This document shows positions 45,950 to 58,915 of a stretch of 64,000 nucleotides of DNA, in pieces. The DNA comes from Xestospongia bergquistia. Its lineage: Eukaryota > Porifera > Demospongiae > Haplosclerida > Petrosiidae. The position numbers and the translations under genes were made by a program. Each line of letters begins with the position of its first letter. Position 1 is the stretch's first letter. Where the stretch lies: contig OZ014418.1 of assembly GCA_963965975.1 (NCBI GenBank), positions 4,848,775-4,912,774 of the forward strand. The letters are read 5' to 3'. The notes beneath the pieces were generated by a model. The model was not told where the DNA came from. It made no database searches and worked only from the letters and a program-made list of their open reading frames with translations.

Positions 45950-46860
45950 TAACTAAATTAACTGCTATTAACAGTTTAGTAAGTTGGTTTGCATTAACAC
46001 TCTAAGTCTTTAATTTAAAGACTTTAGAAGGTGTAGACTATTGGGTAAATTTTATAAGGTAGACTGCTAAGTTTAAAGGACTCTATTGGACTAAAGAAAG
46101 AACTGCTAATAACAATTCTGTAAATTGGTTTGCATTAACCCTCTAAAGTCTTTAAATTAAAGACTTTGGAAGGCTTAGACTATTGAGCGAAGTTTATAAA
46201 GTAAACTGGTCAGTCTAAAGGACTCTATGAAAATAACTAAATAAACTGCTATTAACAGTTTAGTAAGTTCGTTTGCATTAACACTCTAAAGTCTTTAATT
46301 TAAAGACTTTAGAATGTTTAGACTATTGAGTAAAGTTTATAAAGTAAACTGCTCAGTCTAAAGGACTCTATGGGACGAACTAAATAAACTGCTGTTAACA
46401 GTTTAGTAAGTTGGTTTGCATTAACACTCAAAAGTCTTTAAATTAAAGACTTTATAAGGTTTAGACTATTGAGTGAAGTTTGTAAAGTAAACTGATAGGT
46501 CTAAAGGACTCTATGGGACTAACTAATTAAACTATTATTAACAGTTTAGTAAGTTAGTTTGTGATAACACTCTAAAGTCTTTAATTTAAAGACTTTAGAA
46601 GGTTTAGACTATTGAGTAAAGTTTATAAAGTAAACTTCTCAGTCTAAAGGACTCTATGGGACTAAAGAAATAAACTGCTATTAACAGTTTAGTAAGTTGG
46701 TTTGCATTAACCCTCGAAAGTCTTTAATTTGAAGACTTTAGAAGGTTTAGACTATTGAGTAAAGTTTGTAAAGTAAACTGATAGGTCTAAAGGACTCTAT
46801 GGGACTAACTAAATTAACTGTTATTAACAGTTTAGTAAGTTGGTTTGCATTAACACTCTA
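45950..46860 (+). repeat. 6-monomer segment, copy 1
   Basis: Markers repeat at +3135: a shortened P1 (ctctaagtcttt), a C variant with gactaaagaaagaactgctaataacaattctgtaaatt (46081 and 49216), a D variant with tggaaggcttagac, gggacgaactaaataaac, and a P1 with ccctcgaaagtc plus gaagac. The segment is interrupted in genomic order by the 46830-49085 block before its second copy. Confidence 0.78.
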
Positions 46861-47365
46861 AAGTCTTTAAATTAAAGACTTTAGAAGGTTTAGACTATCG
46901 AGCGATGTTTATAAAGTAAACTGCTCAGTCTAAAGGACTCTATGAAACTAACTAAATAAACTGCTATTAACAGTTTAGTAAGTTTGTTTGCATTAACACT
47001 CTAAAGTCTTTAATTTAAAGACTTTAGAAGGTTTAAACAATTGAGTAATGTTTATAAAGTAATCTGCTCAGTCTAAAGGACTCTATGGGACTAAAGAAAT
47101 AAACTGCTAGTAACAGTTTAGTAAGTTTGTTTGGATTAACGCTCTAAAGTCTTTAATTTAAAGACTTTAGAAGGTTTAGAGTATTGAGTGAAGTTTATAA
47201 CGTAAACAGCTCAATCTAAAGGGCTCTATGAAACTAACTAAATAAACTGCTGTTAACAGTTTAGTAAGTTGGTTTGCATTTAACACTCAAAAGTCTTGAA
47301 ATTAAAGACTTTAGAAGGTTTAGACTATTGAGTGAAGTTTGTAAAGTAAACTGATAGGTCTAAAG
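46830..47365 (+). repeat. 4-monomer segment, copy 2
   Basis: This repeats 45401-45935 at +1429 (tatcgagcgatgttt at 46900). It begins inside a chimeric monomer where class B sequence (ctgttattaacag) precedes a P1 with central A. Small differences exist, such as gtttggattaacgct here against gtttgcattaacgct in copy 1. Confidence 0.75.
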
Positions 47366-49003
47366 GACTCTATGGGACTAAATAAATAAACTATTATTAA
47401 AAGTTTAGTAAGTTAGTTTGTGATAACACTCTAAACTCTTTAATTTAAAGACTTTAGAAGGTTTAGACTATTGAGTAAAGTTTATAAAGTAAACTGCTCA
47501 GTCTAAAGGACTCTATGGGTCTAAAGAAATAAACTGCTATTAACGGTTTAGTAAGTTTGTTTGCATTAACCCTCTAAAGTCTTTAATTTAAAGACTTTAT
47601 AATGTTTAGACTATTGAGTGAAGTTTGTAAAGTAAACTGATAGGTCAAAAGGACTCTATGGGACTAAAGAAATAAACTGCTATTAACAGTTTAGTAAGTT
47701 TGTTTGCATTACGCTCTAAAGTCTTTAATTTAAAGGCTTTAGAAGGTTTAGAGTATTGAGTGAAGTTTATAACGTAAACAGCTCAATCTAAAGGGCTCTA
47801 TGAAACTAACTAAATAAATTGCTGTTAACAGTTTAGTAAGTTGGTCTGCATTTAACACTCTAAAGTCATTAAATTAAAGGCTTTAGAAGGTTTAGACTAT
47901 TGAGTGAAGTTTGTAAAGTAAACTGATAGGTCTAAAGGACTTTATGGGACTAACTAAATAAACTATTGTTAACAGTTTAGTAAGTTAGTTTGTGATAACA
48001 CTCTAAACTCTTTAATTTAAAGACTTTAGAAGGTTTAGACTATTGAGTAAAGTTTATAAAGTAAACTGCTCAGTCTAAAGGACTCTATGGGACTAAAGAA
48101 ATAAACTGCTATTAACGGTTTAGTAAGTTTGTTTGCGTTAACCCTCTAAAGTCTTTAATTTAAAGACTTTTGAATGTTTAGACTACTCAGTCAAGTTTGT
48201 AAAGTAAACTGATAGGTCAAAAGGACTCTATGGGACTAACTAAATTAACTGCTATTAACAGTTTAGTAAGTTGGTTTGCATTAACACTCTAAAGACTTTA
48301 ATTTAAAGACTTTAGATGGTTTAAACTATTGATTAAAGTTTATAAAGTAAACTGCTCAGTCTAAAGGACTCTATGGGACTAAAGAAATAAACTGCTATTA
48401 ACAGTTTAGTAAGTTGGCTTGCATTAACCCTCTAAAGTCTTTAATTTAAAGACTATAGAAGGTTTAGACTATTGAGTGAAGTTTGTAAAGTAAACTGATA
48501 GGTCTAAAGGACTCTATGGGACTAACTAAATTAACTGCTATTAGCAGTTTAGTAAATTGGTTTGCATTAACACTCTAAAGTCTTTAATTTAAATACTTTA
48601 GAAGGTTTAAACTATTGAGTAATGTTTATAAAGTAAACTGCTCAGTGTAAAGGACTCTATGGGACTAAAGAAATAAACTGCATTTAACAGTTCAGTAAGT
48701 TGGTTTGCATTAACTCTCTAAAGTCTTTAATTTAAAGACTTTAGAAGGTTTAGACTATTGAGTGATGTTTGTAAAGTAAACTGATAGGTCTAAAGGACTC
48801 TATGGGACTAACTAAATTAACTGCTATTAACAGTTTAGTAAGTTGGTTTGCGTTAACACTCTAAAGTCTTTAATTTAAAGACTTTAGAAGGTTTAAACTA
48901 TTTAGTAAAGTTTATAAAGTAAACTGCTCAGTCTAAAGGACTCTATGGGACTAAAGAAATAAACTGCTATTAAGAGTTTAGTAAGTTGGTTTGCATTAAC
49001 CCT
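47366..49003 (+). repeat. Mixed satellite array between paralogous segments
   Basis: Ordinary A, B, E and A' monomers fill this stretch. Two E-like then A' then B sets (about 47370-47660 and 47930-48240) share ctctaaactctttaat and an uncompensated P2 right arm (taacggttta), suggesting a local 4-monomer duplication. A P1 variant, actcaag after gactact, occurs near 48185. I see no gene or foreign sequence. Confidence 0.7.
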
Positions 49004-49136
49004 TTAAGTCTTTAATTTAAAAAGTTTAGACTATTGAGTGAAGTTTGTAAAGTAAACTGATAGGTCTAAAGGACTCTATGGGACTAACTAAATTAACTGC
49101 TATTAACAGTTTAGTAAGTTGGTTTGCATTAACACT
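49004..49136 (+). repeat. Shortened 133-bp monomer with broken P1
   Basis: The P1 here reads ctttaagtctttaatttaa and then runs straight into aaagtttagac. About ten bases covering most of the right arm and the gaagg that follows are missing, so the palindrome cannot form a full stem. The rest is an ordinary class B monomer (gagtgaagtttgtaaag, gataggtctaaagg, ctaactaaattaactg). It is the only clear loss of a P1 arm I noticed. Confidence 0.8.
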
Positions 49137-49995
49137 CTAAGTCTTTAATTTAAAGACTTTAGAAGGTGTAGACTATTGGGTAAATTTTATAAGGTAGACT
49201 GCTAAGTTTAAAGGACTCTATTGGACTAAAGAAAGAACTGCTAATAACAATTCTGTAAATTGGTTTGCATTAACCCTCTAAAGTCTTTAAATTAAAGACT
49301 TTGGAAGGCTTAGACTATTGAGCGAAGTTTATAAAGTAAACTGGTCAGTCTAAAGGACTCTATGAAAATAACTAAATAAACTGCTATTAACAGTTTAGTA
49401 AGTTCGTTTGCATTAACACTCTAAAGTCTTTAATTTAAAGACTTTAGAATGTTTAGACTATTGAGTAAAGTTTATAAAGTAAACTGCTCAGTCTAAAGGA
49501 CTCTATGGGACGAACTAAATAAACTGCTGTTAACAGTTTAGTAAGTTGGTTTGCATTAACACTCAAAAGTCTTTAAATTAAAGACTTTATAAGGTTTAGA
49601 CTATTGAGTGAAGTTTGTAAAGTAAACTGATAGGTCTAAAGGACTCTATGGGACTAACTAATTAAACTATTATTAACAGTTTAGTAAGTTAGTTTGTGAT
49701 AACACTCTAAAGTCTTTAATTTAAAGACTTTAGAAGGATTAGACTATTGAGTAAAGTTTATAAAGTAAACTTCTCAGTCTAAAGGACTCTATGGGACTAA
49801 AGAAATAAACTGCTATTAACAGTTTAGTAAGTTGGTTTGCATTAACCCTCGAAAGTCTTTAATTTGAAGACTTTAGAAGGTTTAGACTATTGAGTAAAGT
49901 TTGTAAAGTAAACTGATAGGTCTAAAGGACTCTATGGGACTAACTAAATTAACTGTTATTAACAGTTTAGTAAGTTGGTTTGCATTAACACTCTA
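49085..49995 (+). repeat. 6-monomer segment, copy 2
   Basis: This repeats 45950-46860 at +3135 with few changes (gaaggattagac near 49735 where copy 1 has gaaggtttagac). It begins right after the 133-bp monomer. It ends where copy 1 goes on into the tatcgagcgatg D monomer and this copy into an A monomer with tattgtgtaaag. Confidence 0.78.
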
Positions 49996-50339
49996 AAGTC
50001 TTTAATTTAAAGACTTTAGAAGGTTTAAACTATTGTGTAAAGTTTATAAAGTAAACTGCTCAGTCTGAAGGACTCTATGGGACTAAAGAAATAAACTGCT
50101 ATTAACAGTTTAGTAAGTTGGTTCGCATTAACACTCTAAAGTCTTTAAATTAAAGACTTTAGAAGGTTTAGACTATTGAGCGAAGTTTATAAAGTAAACA
50201 GGTCAGTCTAAAGGACTCTATGAAACTAGCAAAATAAACTGTTATTTACAGTTTAGTAAGTTCGTCTGCATTAACACTCTAACGTCTTTAATTTAAAGAC
50301 TTTAGAAGGTTTAGACTATTGAGTAAAGTTTATAAAGTA

Positions 50340-53300
50340 AACTGCTCAATGTAAAGGACTCTACGGGACTAAAGAAATAAACTGCTATTAACAGTTTAGT
50401 AAGTTTGTTTGCATTAACGCCCTAAAGTCTTTAATTTAAAGACTTTAGAAGGTTTAGAGTATTGAGTGAAGTTTATAAAGTAAACAGCTCAGTCTAAAGG
50501 GCTCTATGAAACTGACTAAATAAACTATTTTTAACAGTTTTGTAAGTTAGTTTGTGATAACACTCTAAAGTCTTTAATTTAAAGACTTTAGAAGGTGTAG
50601 ACTATTGAGTAAAGTTTATAAAGTAAACTGCTCAGTCTAAAGGACTCTATGAGACTAAAGAAATAAACTGCTATAAACATTTTAGTAAGTTGGTTTGCAT
50701 TAACCCTCTAAAGTCTTTAATTTAAAGACTTTGGAATGTTTAGACTATTGAGTGAAGTTTTTTAAAGTAAACTGATAGGTCTAAAGGACTCTATGGGACT
50801 AACTAAATTAACTGCTATTAACAGTTTAGTAAGTTCGTTTGCATTAACACTCTAAAGTCTTTAATTTCAAGACTTTAGAAGGTTTAAACTATTGAGTAAA
50901 GTTTATAATGTAAACTGCTCAGTCTAAAGGACTCTATGGAACTAAAGAAATAAACTGCTATTAACAGTTTAGTAAGTTGGTTTGCATTAACACTCTAAAG
51001 TCTTTAATTTAAAGACCTTAGAAGGTTTAGTCTATTGGGTAAAGTTTATAAGGTAGACTGCTAAGTTTAAAGGACTCTATGGGACTAAAGAAATAAACCG
51101 CTATTAACGGTTCAGTAAGTTTTTTTGCATTAACACTCTAAAGTCTTTAAATTAAAGACTTTAGAAGGTTAAGACTATTCAGCGAAGTTTATAAAGTAAA
51201 CTGGTCAGTCTAAAGGACTCTGTGAAACTAACAAAATAAACTGTTATTAACAGTTTAGTGAGTTCGTCTGCATTAACACTCTAAAGTCTTTAATTTAAAG
51301 ACTATAGAAGGTTTAGACTGTTGAGTAAAGTTTATAAAGAAAGCTGCTCAGTCTAAAGGACTCTATGGGACTAAAGAAATAAACTGCTAGTAACAGTTTA
51401 GTAAGTTTGTTTGCATTAACGCTCTAAAGTCTTTAATTTAAAGACTTTAGAAGGTTTAGAGTATTGAGTGAAGTTTATAAAGTAAACAGCTCAGTCTAAA
51501 GGGCTCTATGAAACTAACTATATAAACTGCTGTTAACAGTTTAGTAAGTTGGTTTGCATTAACACTCAAAAGTCTTTAAATTAAAGACTTTAAAAGGTTT
51601 AGACTATTGAGTGAAGTTTGTAAAGTAAACTGATAGGTCTAAAGGACTCTATGGGACTAACTAAATTAACTGCTATTAACAGTTTAGTAAGTTTGTTAGC
51701 ATTACTACTCTAAAGTTTTTAAATTAAAGACTTTAGAAGGTTTAAACTATTGAGTAAAGTTTATAAAGTAAACTGCTCAGTCTAAAGGCCTCTATGGGAC
51801 TAAACAAATAAACTGCTATTAACAGTTCAGTGAGATGGTTTGCATTAACACTTTAAAGTCTTTAATTTAAAGACTTTAGAAGGTTTAGACTATTGGGTAA
51901 AGTGTATAAGGTAGATTGCTAAGTTTAAAAAGTGAAGTTTATAAAGTAAACTGCTCAGTCTAAAGGACTCTATGGGACTAAAGAACAGTTTAGTAAGTTG
52001 GTTTCATTAACACTCTAAAGTCTTTAAATTAAAGACTTTAAAAGCTTTAGACTATTGAGTGATGTTTGTAAAGTAAACTGACAGGTCTAAAGGGCTCTAT
52101 GAAACTAACTAAATAAACTATTATTAACAGTTTAGTAAGTTAGTTTGTGATAATACTCTAAAGTCTTTAATTTAAAGACTTTAGAAGGTTTAGACAATTG
52201 AGTAAAGTTTATAAAGTAAACTGCACAGTCTAAAGGACTCTATGGGACTAAAGAAATAAACTGCTATTAACAGTTTAGTAAGTTGGTTTGCATTAACCCA
52301 CTAAAGTCTTTAATTTCAAGACTTTAGAAGGTTTAGACTATTGAGTGAAGTTTGTAAAGTAAACTGATAGGTCTAAAGGACTCTATGGCACTAACTAAAT
52401 CAACTGCTATTAACAGTTTAGAAAGTTGGTTAGCATTACCACTCCAAAGTCTTTAAATTAAAGACTTTAGAAGGTTTAGACTATTGAGTGAAGTTTGTAA
52501 AGTAAACTGAGAGGTCTAAAGGACTCTATGGGACTAACTAAATAAACTATTATTAACAGTTTAGTAAGTTTGTTTGTGATGACACTCTAAAGTCTTTAAT
52601 TTAAAGACTTTAGAAGGTTTAGACTATTGAGTAAAGTTAATAAAGTAAACTGCACAGTCTAAAGGACTCTATGGGACTAAAGAAATAAACTGCTATTAAC
52701 AGTTTAGTAAGTTGGTTTGCATTAACCCTCTAAAGTCTTTAATTTAAAGACTTTAGAAGGTTTAGACTATTGAGTGAAGTTTGTAAAGTAAACTGATAGG
52801 TCTAAAGGACTCTATGGGACTAACTAAATTAACTGCTATTAACAGTTTAGTAAGTTGGTTAGCATTACCACTCTAAAGTCTTTAAATTAAAGACTTTAGT
52901 AGGTTTAAACTATTGAGTAAAGTTTATAAAGTAAACTGCTCAGTCTAAAGGCCTCTATGGGACTAAACAAATAAACTGCTATTAACAGTTCAGTGAGATG
53001 GTTTGCATTAACACTTTAAAGTCTTTACTTTAAAGACTTTAGAAGGTTTAGACTATTGGGGAAAGTGTATAAGGAAGATTGCTAAGTTTCAAGGACTCTA
53101 TTGGACTAAAGAAATGAACTGCTATTAACAGTTCAGTAAGTTGGTATGCATTAACACTCTAAAGTCTTTAAATTAAAGACTTTAGAAGGTTTAGACTATT
53201 CAGCGAAGTTTATAAAGTAAACTGGTCAGTCTAAAGGACTCTATGAAACTAACTAAATAAACTGTTATTAACAGTTTAGTAAGATTGTTTGCATTAACAC

Positions 53301-53792
53301 TCTTAAGTCTTTAATTAAAAGACTTTAGAAGGTTTAGACTATTGAGTAAAGTTTATAAAGTAAACTGCTCAGTGTAAAGGACTCTATGGGACTAAAGAAA
53401 TAAACTGCTATTAACAGTTTAGTAAGATTGTTTGCATTAACACTCTAAAGTCTTTAATTTAAAGACTTTAGAAGGTTTAGAGTATTGAGTGAAGGTTATA
53501 AACTAAACATTTCAGTCTAAAGGGCGCTATGAAACTAACTAAATAAACTGGTGTTAACAGTTTAGAAGTTGGTTTGCATTAACACTCAAAAGTCTTTAAA
53601 TTAAAGACTTTATAAGGTTTAGACTATTGAGTGATGTTTGTAAAGTAAACTGATAGGTCTAAAGGACTCTATGGGACTAACTAAATAAACTATTATTAAC
53701 AGTTTATTAAGTTAGTTTGTGATAACACTCTAAAGTCTTTAATTTAAAGACTTTAGAAGGTTTAGACTATTGAGTAAAGTTTATAAAGTAAA
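50340..53792 (+). repeat. 3.45-kb HOR unit, copy 1
   Basis: The unit starts near an E monomer with ctgactaaataaactatttttaacagttttg and runs through a ctataaacattttag monomer (50671), the aaaccg...cggttc C monomer (51095), a 162-bp marker monomer (51853), gtgatgacac, ggttagcattacc and an E variant with gggcgctatg. Markers recur at +3450 (50671 to 54121, 51921 to 55371). It ends in a chimeric monomer at about 53793, where A' (gagtaaagtttataaagtaaac) changes into E (agctcagtctaaagggctc). Confidence 0.82.
51853..52014 (+). repeat. 162-bp marker monomer, copy 1
   Basis: This is a class C start (gactattgggtaaagtgtataaggtagattgctaagttta) followed by an extra partial linker (agtgaagtttataaagtaaactgctcagtctaaagg), then gggactaaagaacagtttag. 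It carries about 35 bp of duplicated linker and lacks about 16 bp: most of the P2 left arm (nothing between aagaa and cagttt) plus one base of the tail (gtttcattaac). P2 is therefore lost. The same complex scar occurs at 55303 and 58754, so it arose once and was copied. Confidence 0.88.
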
Positions 53793-56700
53793 CAGCTCAG
53801 TCTAAAGGGCTCTATGAAACTGACTAAATAAACTATTTTTAACAGTTTTGTAAGTTAGTTTGTGATAACACTCTAAAGTCTTTAATTTAAAGACTTTAGA
53901 AGGTTTAGAGTATTGAGTGAAGTTTATAAAGTAAACAGCTCAGTCTAAAGGGCTCTATGAAACTGACTAAATAAACTATTTTTAACAGTTTTGTAAGTTA
54001 GTTGTGATAACACTCTAAAGTCTTTAATTTAAAGACTTTAGAAGGTGTAGACTATTGAGTAAAGTTTATAAAGTAAACTGCTCAGTCTAAAGGACTCTAT
54101 GAGACTAAAGAAATAAACTGCTATAAACATTTTAGTAAGTTGGTTTGCATTAACCCTCTAAAGTCTTTAATTTAAAGACTTTGGAATGTTTAGACTATTG
54201 AGTGAAGTTTTTTAAAGTAAACTGATAGGTCTAAAGGACTCTATGGGACTAACTAAATTAACTGCTATTAACAGTTTAGTAAGTTCGTTTGCATTAACAC
54301 TCTAAAGTCTTTAATTTCAAGACTTTAGAAGGTTTAAACTATTGAGTAAAGTTTATAATGTAAACTGCTCAGTCTAAAGGACTCTATGGAACTAAAGAAA
54401 TAAACTGCTATTAACAGTTTAGTAAGTTGGTTTGCATTAACACTCTAAAGTCTTTAATTTAAAGACCTTAGAAGGTTTAGTCTATTGGGTAAAGTTTATA
54501 AGGTAGACTGCTAAGTTTAAAGGACTCTATGGGACTAAAGAAATAAACCGCTATTAACGGTTCAGTAAGTTTTTTTGCATTAACACTCTAAAGTCTTTAA
54601 ATTAAAGACTTTAGAAGGTTAAGACTATTCAGCGAAGTTTATAAAGTAAACTGGTCAGTCTAAAGGACTCTGTGAAACTAACAAAATAAACTGTTATTAA
54701 CAGTTTAGTGAGTTCGTCTGCATTAACACTCTAAAGTCTTTAATTTAAAGACTATAGAAGGTTTAGACTGTTGAGTAAAGTTTATAAAGAAAGCTGCTCA
54801 GTCTAAAGGACTCTATGGGACTAAAGAAATAAACTGCTAGTAACAGTTTAGTAAGTTTGTTTGCATTAACGCTCTAAAGTCTTTAATTTAAAGACTTTAG
54901 AAGGTTTAGAGTATTGAGTGAAGTTTATAAAGTAAACAGCTCAGTCTAAAGGGCTCTATGAAACTAACTATATAAACTGCTGTTAACAGTTTAGTAAGTT
55001 GGTTTGCATTAACACTCAAAAGTCTTTAAATTAAAGACTTTAAAAGGTTTAGACTATTGAGTGAAGTTTGTAAAGTAAACTGATAGGTCTAAAGGACTCT
55101 ATGGGACTAACTAAATTAACTGCTATTAACAGTTTAGTAAGTTTGTTAGCATTACTACTCTAAAGTTTTTAAATTAAAGACTTTAGAAGGTTTAAACTAT
55201 TGAGTAAAGTTTATAAAGTAAACTGCTCAGTCTAAAGGCCTCTATGGGACTAAACAAATAAACTGCTATTAACAGTTCAGTGAGATGGTTTGCATTAACA
55301 CTTTAAAGTCTTTAATTTAAAGACTTTAGAAGGTTTAGACTATTGGGTAAAGTGTATAAGGTAGATTGCTAAGTTTAAAAAGTGAAGTTTATAAAGTAAA
55401 CTGCTCAGTCTAAAGGACTCTATGGGACTAAAGAACAGTTTAGTAAGTTGGTTTCATTAACACTCTAAAGTCTTTAAATTAAAGACTTTAAAAGCTTTAG
55501 ACTATTGAGTGATGTTTGTAAAGTAAACTGACAGGTCTAAAGGGCTCTATGAAACTTACTAAATAAACTATTATTAACAGTTTAGTAAGTTAGTTTGTGA
55601 TAACACTCTAAAGTCTTTAATTTAAAGACTTTAGAAGGTTTAGACAATTGAGTAAAGTTTATAAAGTAAACTGCACAGTCTAAAGGACTCTATGGGACTA
55701 AAGAAATAAACTGCTATTAACAGTTTAGTAAGTTGGTTTGCATTAACCCACTAAAGTCTTTAATTTCAAGACTTTAGAAGGTTTAGACTATTGAGTGAAG
55801 TTTGTAAAGTAAACTGATAGGTCTAAAGGACTCTATGGCACTAACTAAATCAACTGCTATTAACAGTTTAGAAAGTTGGTTAGCATTACCACTCCAAAGT
55901 CTTTAAATTAAAGACTTTAGAAGGTTTAGACTATTGAGTGAAGTTTGTAAAGTAAACTGAGAGGTCTAAAGGACTCTATGGGACTAACTAAATAAACTAT
56001 TATTAACAGTTTAGTAAGTTTGTTTGTGATGACACTCTAAAGTCTTTAATTTAAAGACTTTAGAAGGTTTAGACTATTGAGTAAAGTTAATAAAGTAAAC
56101 TGCACAGTCTAAAGGACTCTATGGGACTAAAGAAATAAACTGCTATTAACAGTTTAGTAAGTTGGTTTGCATTAACCCTCTAAAGTCTTTAATTTAAAGA
56201 CTTTAGAAGGTTTAGACTATTGAGTGAAGTTTGTAAAGTAAACTGATAGGTCTAAAGGACTCTATGGGACTAACTAAATTAACTGCTATTAACAGTTTAG
56301 TAAGTTGGTTAGCATTACCACTCTAAAGTCTTTAAATTAAAGACTTTAGTAGGTTTAAACTATTGAGTAAAGTTTATAAAGTAAACTGCTCAGTCTAAAG
56401 GCCTCTATGGGACTAAACAAATAAACTGCTATTAACAGTTCAGTGAGATGGTTTGCATTAACACTTTAAAGTCTTTACTTTAAAGACTTTAGAAGGTTTA
56501 GACTATTGGGGAAAGTGTATAAGGAAGATTGCTAAGTTTCAAGGACTCTATTGGACTAAAGAAATGAACTGCTATTAACAGTTCAGTAAGTTGGTATGCA
56601 TTAACACTCTAAAGTCTTTAAATTAAAGACTTTAGAAGGTTTAGACTATTCAGCGAAGTTTATAAAGTAAACTGCTCAGTCTAAAGGACTCTATGAAACT

Positions 56701-57240
56701 AACTAAATAAACTGTTATTAACAGTTTAGTAAGATTGTTTGCATTAACACTCTTAAGTCTTTAATTAAAAGACTTTAGAAGGTTTAGACTATTGAGTAAA
56801 GTTTATAAAGTAAACTGCTCAGTGTAAAGGACTCTATGGGACTAAAGAAATAAACTGCTATTAACAGTTTAGTAAGATTGTTTGCATTAACACTCTAAAG
56901 TCTTTAATTTAAAGACTTTAGAAGGTTTAGAGTATTGAGTGAAGGTTATAAACTAAACATTTCAGTCTAAAGGGCGCTATGAAACTAACTAAATAAACTG
57001 GTGTTAACAGTTTAGAAGTTGGTTTGCATTAACACTCAAAAGTCTTTAAATTAAAGACTTTATAAGGTTTAGACTATTGAGTGATGTTTGTAAAGTAAAC
57101 TGATAGGTCTAAAGGACTCTATGGGACTAACTAAATAAACTATTATTAACAGTTTATTAAGTTAGTTTGTGATAACACTCTAAAGTCTTTAATTTAAAGA
57201 CTTTAGAAGGATTAGACTATTGAGTAAAGTTTATAAAGTA
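53793..57240 (+). repeat. 3.45-kb HOR unit, copy 2
   Basis: This repeats 50340-53792 after a doubled E monomer. The right half of the first E (53791 onward) matches 50483 at +3308 (23 monomers plus 19 bp) and the second E matches at +3451, so one E monomer was duplicated at or after the junction. One copy of the doublet has a 1-bp deletion (gttagttgtgat). The remainder matches copy 1 closely, including the 162-bp monomer at 55303. Confidence 0.8.
55303..55464 (+). repeat. 162-bp marker monomer, copy 2
   Basis: It has the same duplicated linker, missing P2 left arm and shortened tail as 51853-52014, at +3450. The flanking monomers also match, so it travelled with the 3.45-kb unit. Confidence 0.88.
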
Positions 57241-57465
57241 AACTGCTCAGTCTAAAGGACTCTATGGGACTAAAGAAATAAACTGCTATTAACAGTTTAG
57301 TAAGTTGGTTTGCATTAACCCTCTAAAGTCTTTAATTTAAAGACTTTAAAAGGTTTAGACTATTGAGTGATGTTTGTAAAGTAAACTGATAGGTCTAAAG
57401 GACTCTATGGGACTAACTAAATTAACTGCTATTAACAGTTTAGTAAGTTTGTTCGCATTAACACT

Positions 57466-57608
57466 CTAAAGTCTTTAATTTAAAGTCTTTAGAAGGTTTA
57501 AACTATTGAGTAAAGTTTATAAGGTAGACTGCTAAGTTTAAAGGACTCTATGGGACTAAAGAAATGAACTGCTATTAACAGTTCAGTAAGTTTGTTTGCA
57601 TTAACACT
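57466..57608 (+). repeat. Chimeric A/C monomer, copy 1
   Basis: The left half is class A (ggtttaaactattgagtaaagtttata) and the right half is class C (aggtagactgctaagtttaaagg, gaactg, cagttc). The paralogue at about 39300-39540 has an intact A followed by an intact C, so one monomer was lost here with the exchange at the shared gtttata. P1 has a changed right arm (ttaaagtctttag). Confidence 0.82.
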
Positions 57609-58753
57609 CTAAAGTCTTTAAATTAAAGGCTTTAGAAGGTTTAGACTATTGAACGAAGTTTATAAAGTAAACTGGTCAGTCTAAAGGACTCTATGAAACT
57701 AAGTAAATAAACTGCTATTAACAGTTTAGTAAGTTCGTTTGCATTAACACTCTAAAGTCTTTAATTTAAAGACTTTAGAAGGTTTAGATTATTGAGTAAT
57801 GTTTATAAATTAAACTGCTCAGTCTAAAGGACTCTATGGGACTAAAGAAATAAACTGCTATTAACAGTTTAGTAAGTTTGTTTGTATTAACTCTCTAAAG
57901 TCTTTAATTTAAAGACTTTAGAAGGTTTAGAGTATTGAGTGAATTTTATAAAGTAAACAGCTCAGTCTAAAGGGCTCTATGAAACTAACTTAATAAACTG
58001 CTGTTAACAGTTTAGTAAGTTCGTTTGCATTAACACTCTAACGTCTTTAATTTAAAGCCTTTATAAGGTTTAGACTATTGATTGAAGTTTGTAAAGTAAA
58101 CTGATAGGTCTAAAAGACTCTATGGGACTAACTAAATAAACTATTATTAACAGGTTTGTAAGTTAGTTTGTGATAACACTCTAAAGTCTTTAATTTAAAG
58201 ACTTTAGAAGGTTTAGACTATTTTTGTAAAGTTTATAAGGTAGACTGCTAAGTTTAAAGGACTCTATGGGACTAAAGAAATGAACTGCTATTAACAGTTC
58301 AGTAAGTTGGTTTGCATTAACACTCTAAAGTCTTTAATTTAAAGACTTTAGAAGGTTTAGAGTATTGAGTGAAGTTTATAAAGTAAACAGCTCAGTCTAA
58401 AGGGCTCTATGAAACTAACTATATAAACTGCTGTTAACAGTTTAGTAAGTTGGTTTGCATTAACACTCAAAAGTCTTTAAATTAAAGACTTTAAAAGGTT
58501 TAGACTATTGAGTGAAGTTTGTAAAGTAAACTGATAGGTCTAAAGGACTCTATGGGACTAACTAAATTAAATGCTATTAACAGTTTAGTAAGTTGGTTAG
58601 CATTACTACTCTAAAGTTTTTAAATTAAAGACTTTAGAAGGTTTAAACTATTGAGTAAAGTTTATAAAGTAAACTGGTCAGTCTAAAGGCCTCTATGGGA
58701 CTAAACAAATAAACTGCTATTAACAGTTCAGTGAGATGGTTTGCATTAACACT

Positions 58754-58915
58754 TTAAAGTCTTTAATTTAAAGACTTTAGAAGGTTTAGACTATTGGGTA
58801 AAGTGTATAAGGTAGATTGCTAAGTTTAAAAAGTGAAGTTTATAAAGTAAACTGCTCAGTCTAAAGGACTCTATGGGACTAAAGAACAGTTTAGTAAGTT
58901 GGTTTCATTAACACT
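58754..58915 (+). repeat. 162-bp marker monomer, copy 3
   Basis: This is the third copy of the marker monomer, at +3451 from 55303, inside the last 3.45-kb unit. Confidence 0.88.

Larger units (their letters stand above)
54874..58324 (+). repeat. 3.451-kb duplication unit II, left copy
   Basis: Overlapping the preceding HOR copy, this stretch is the source of a second duplication. Everything from the P1 at 54874 to 58324 recurs at +3451 (gaaggtttagagtattgag at 54900 and 58351; the 162-bp monomer at 55303 and 58754; taaagtctttagaaggtttaaac at 57481 and 60932). It contains the chimeric A/C monomer 57466-57608. Confidence 0.83.
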
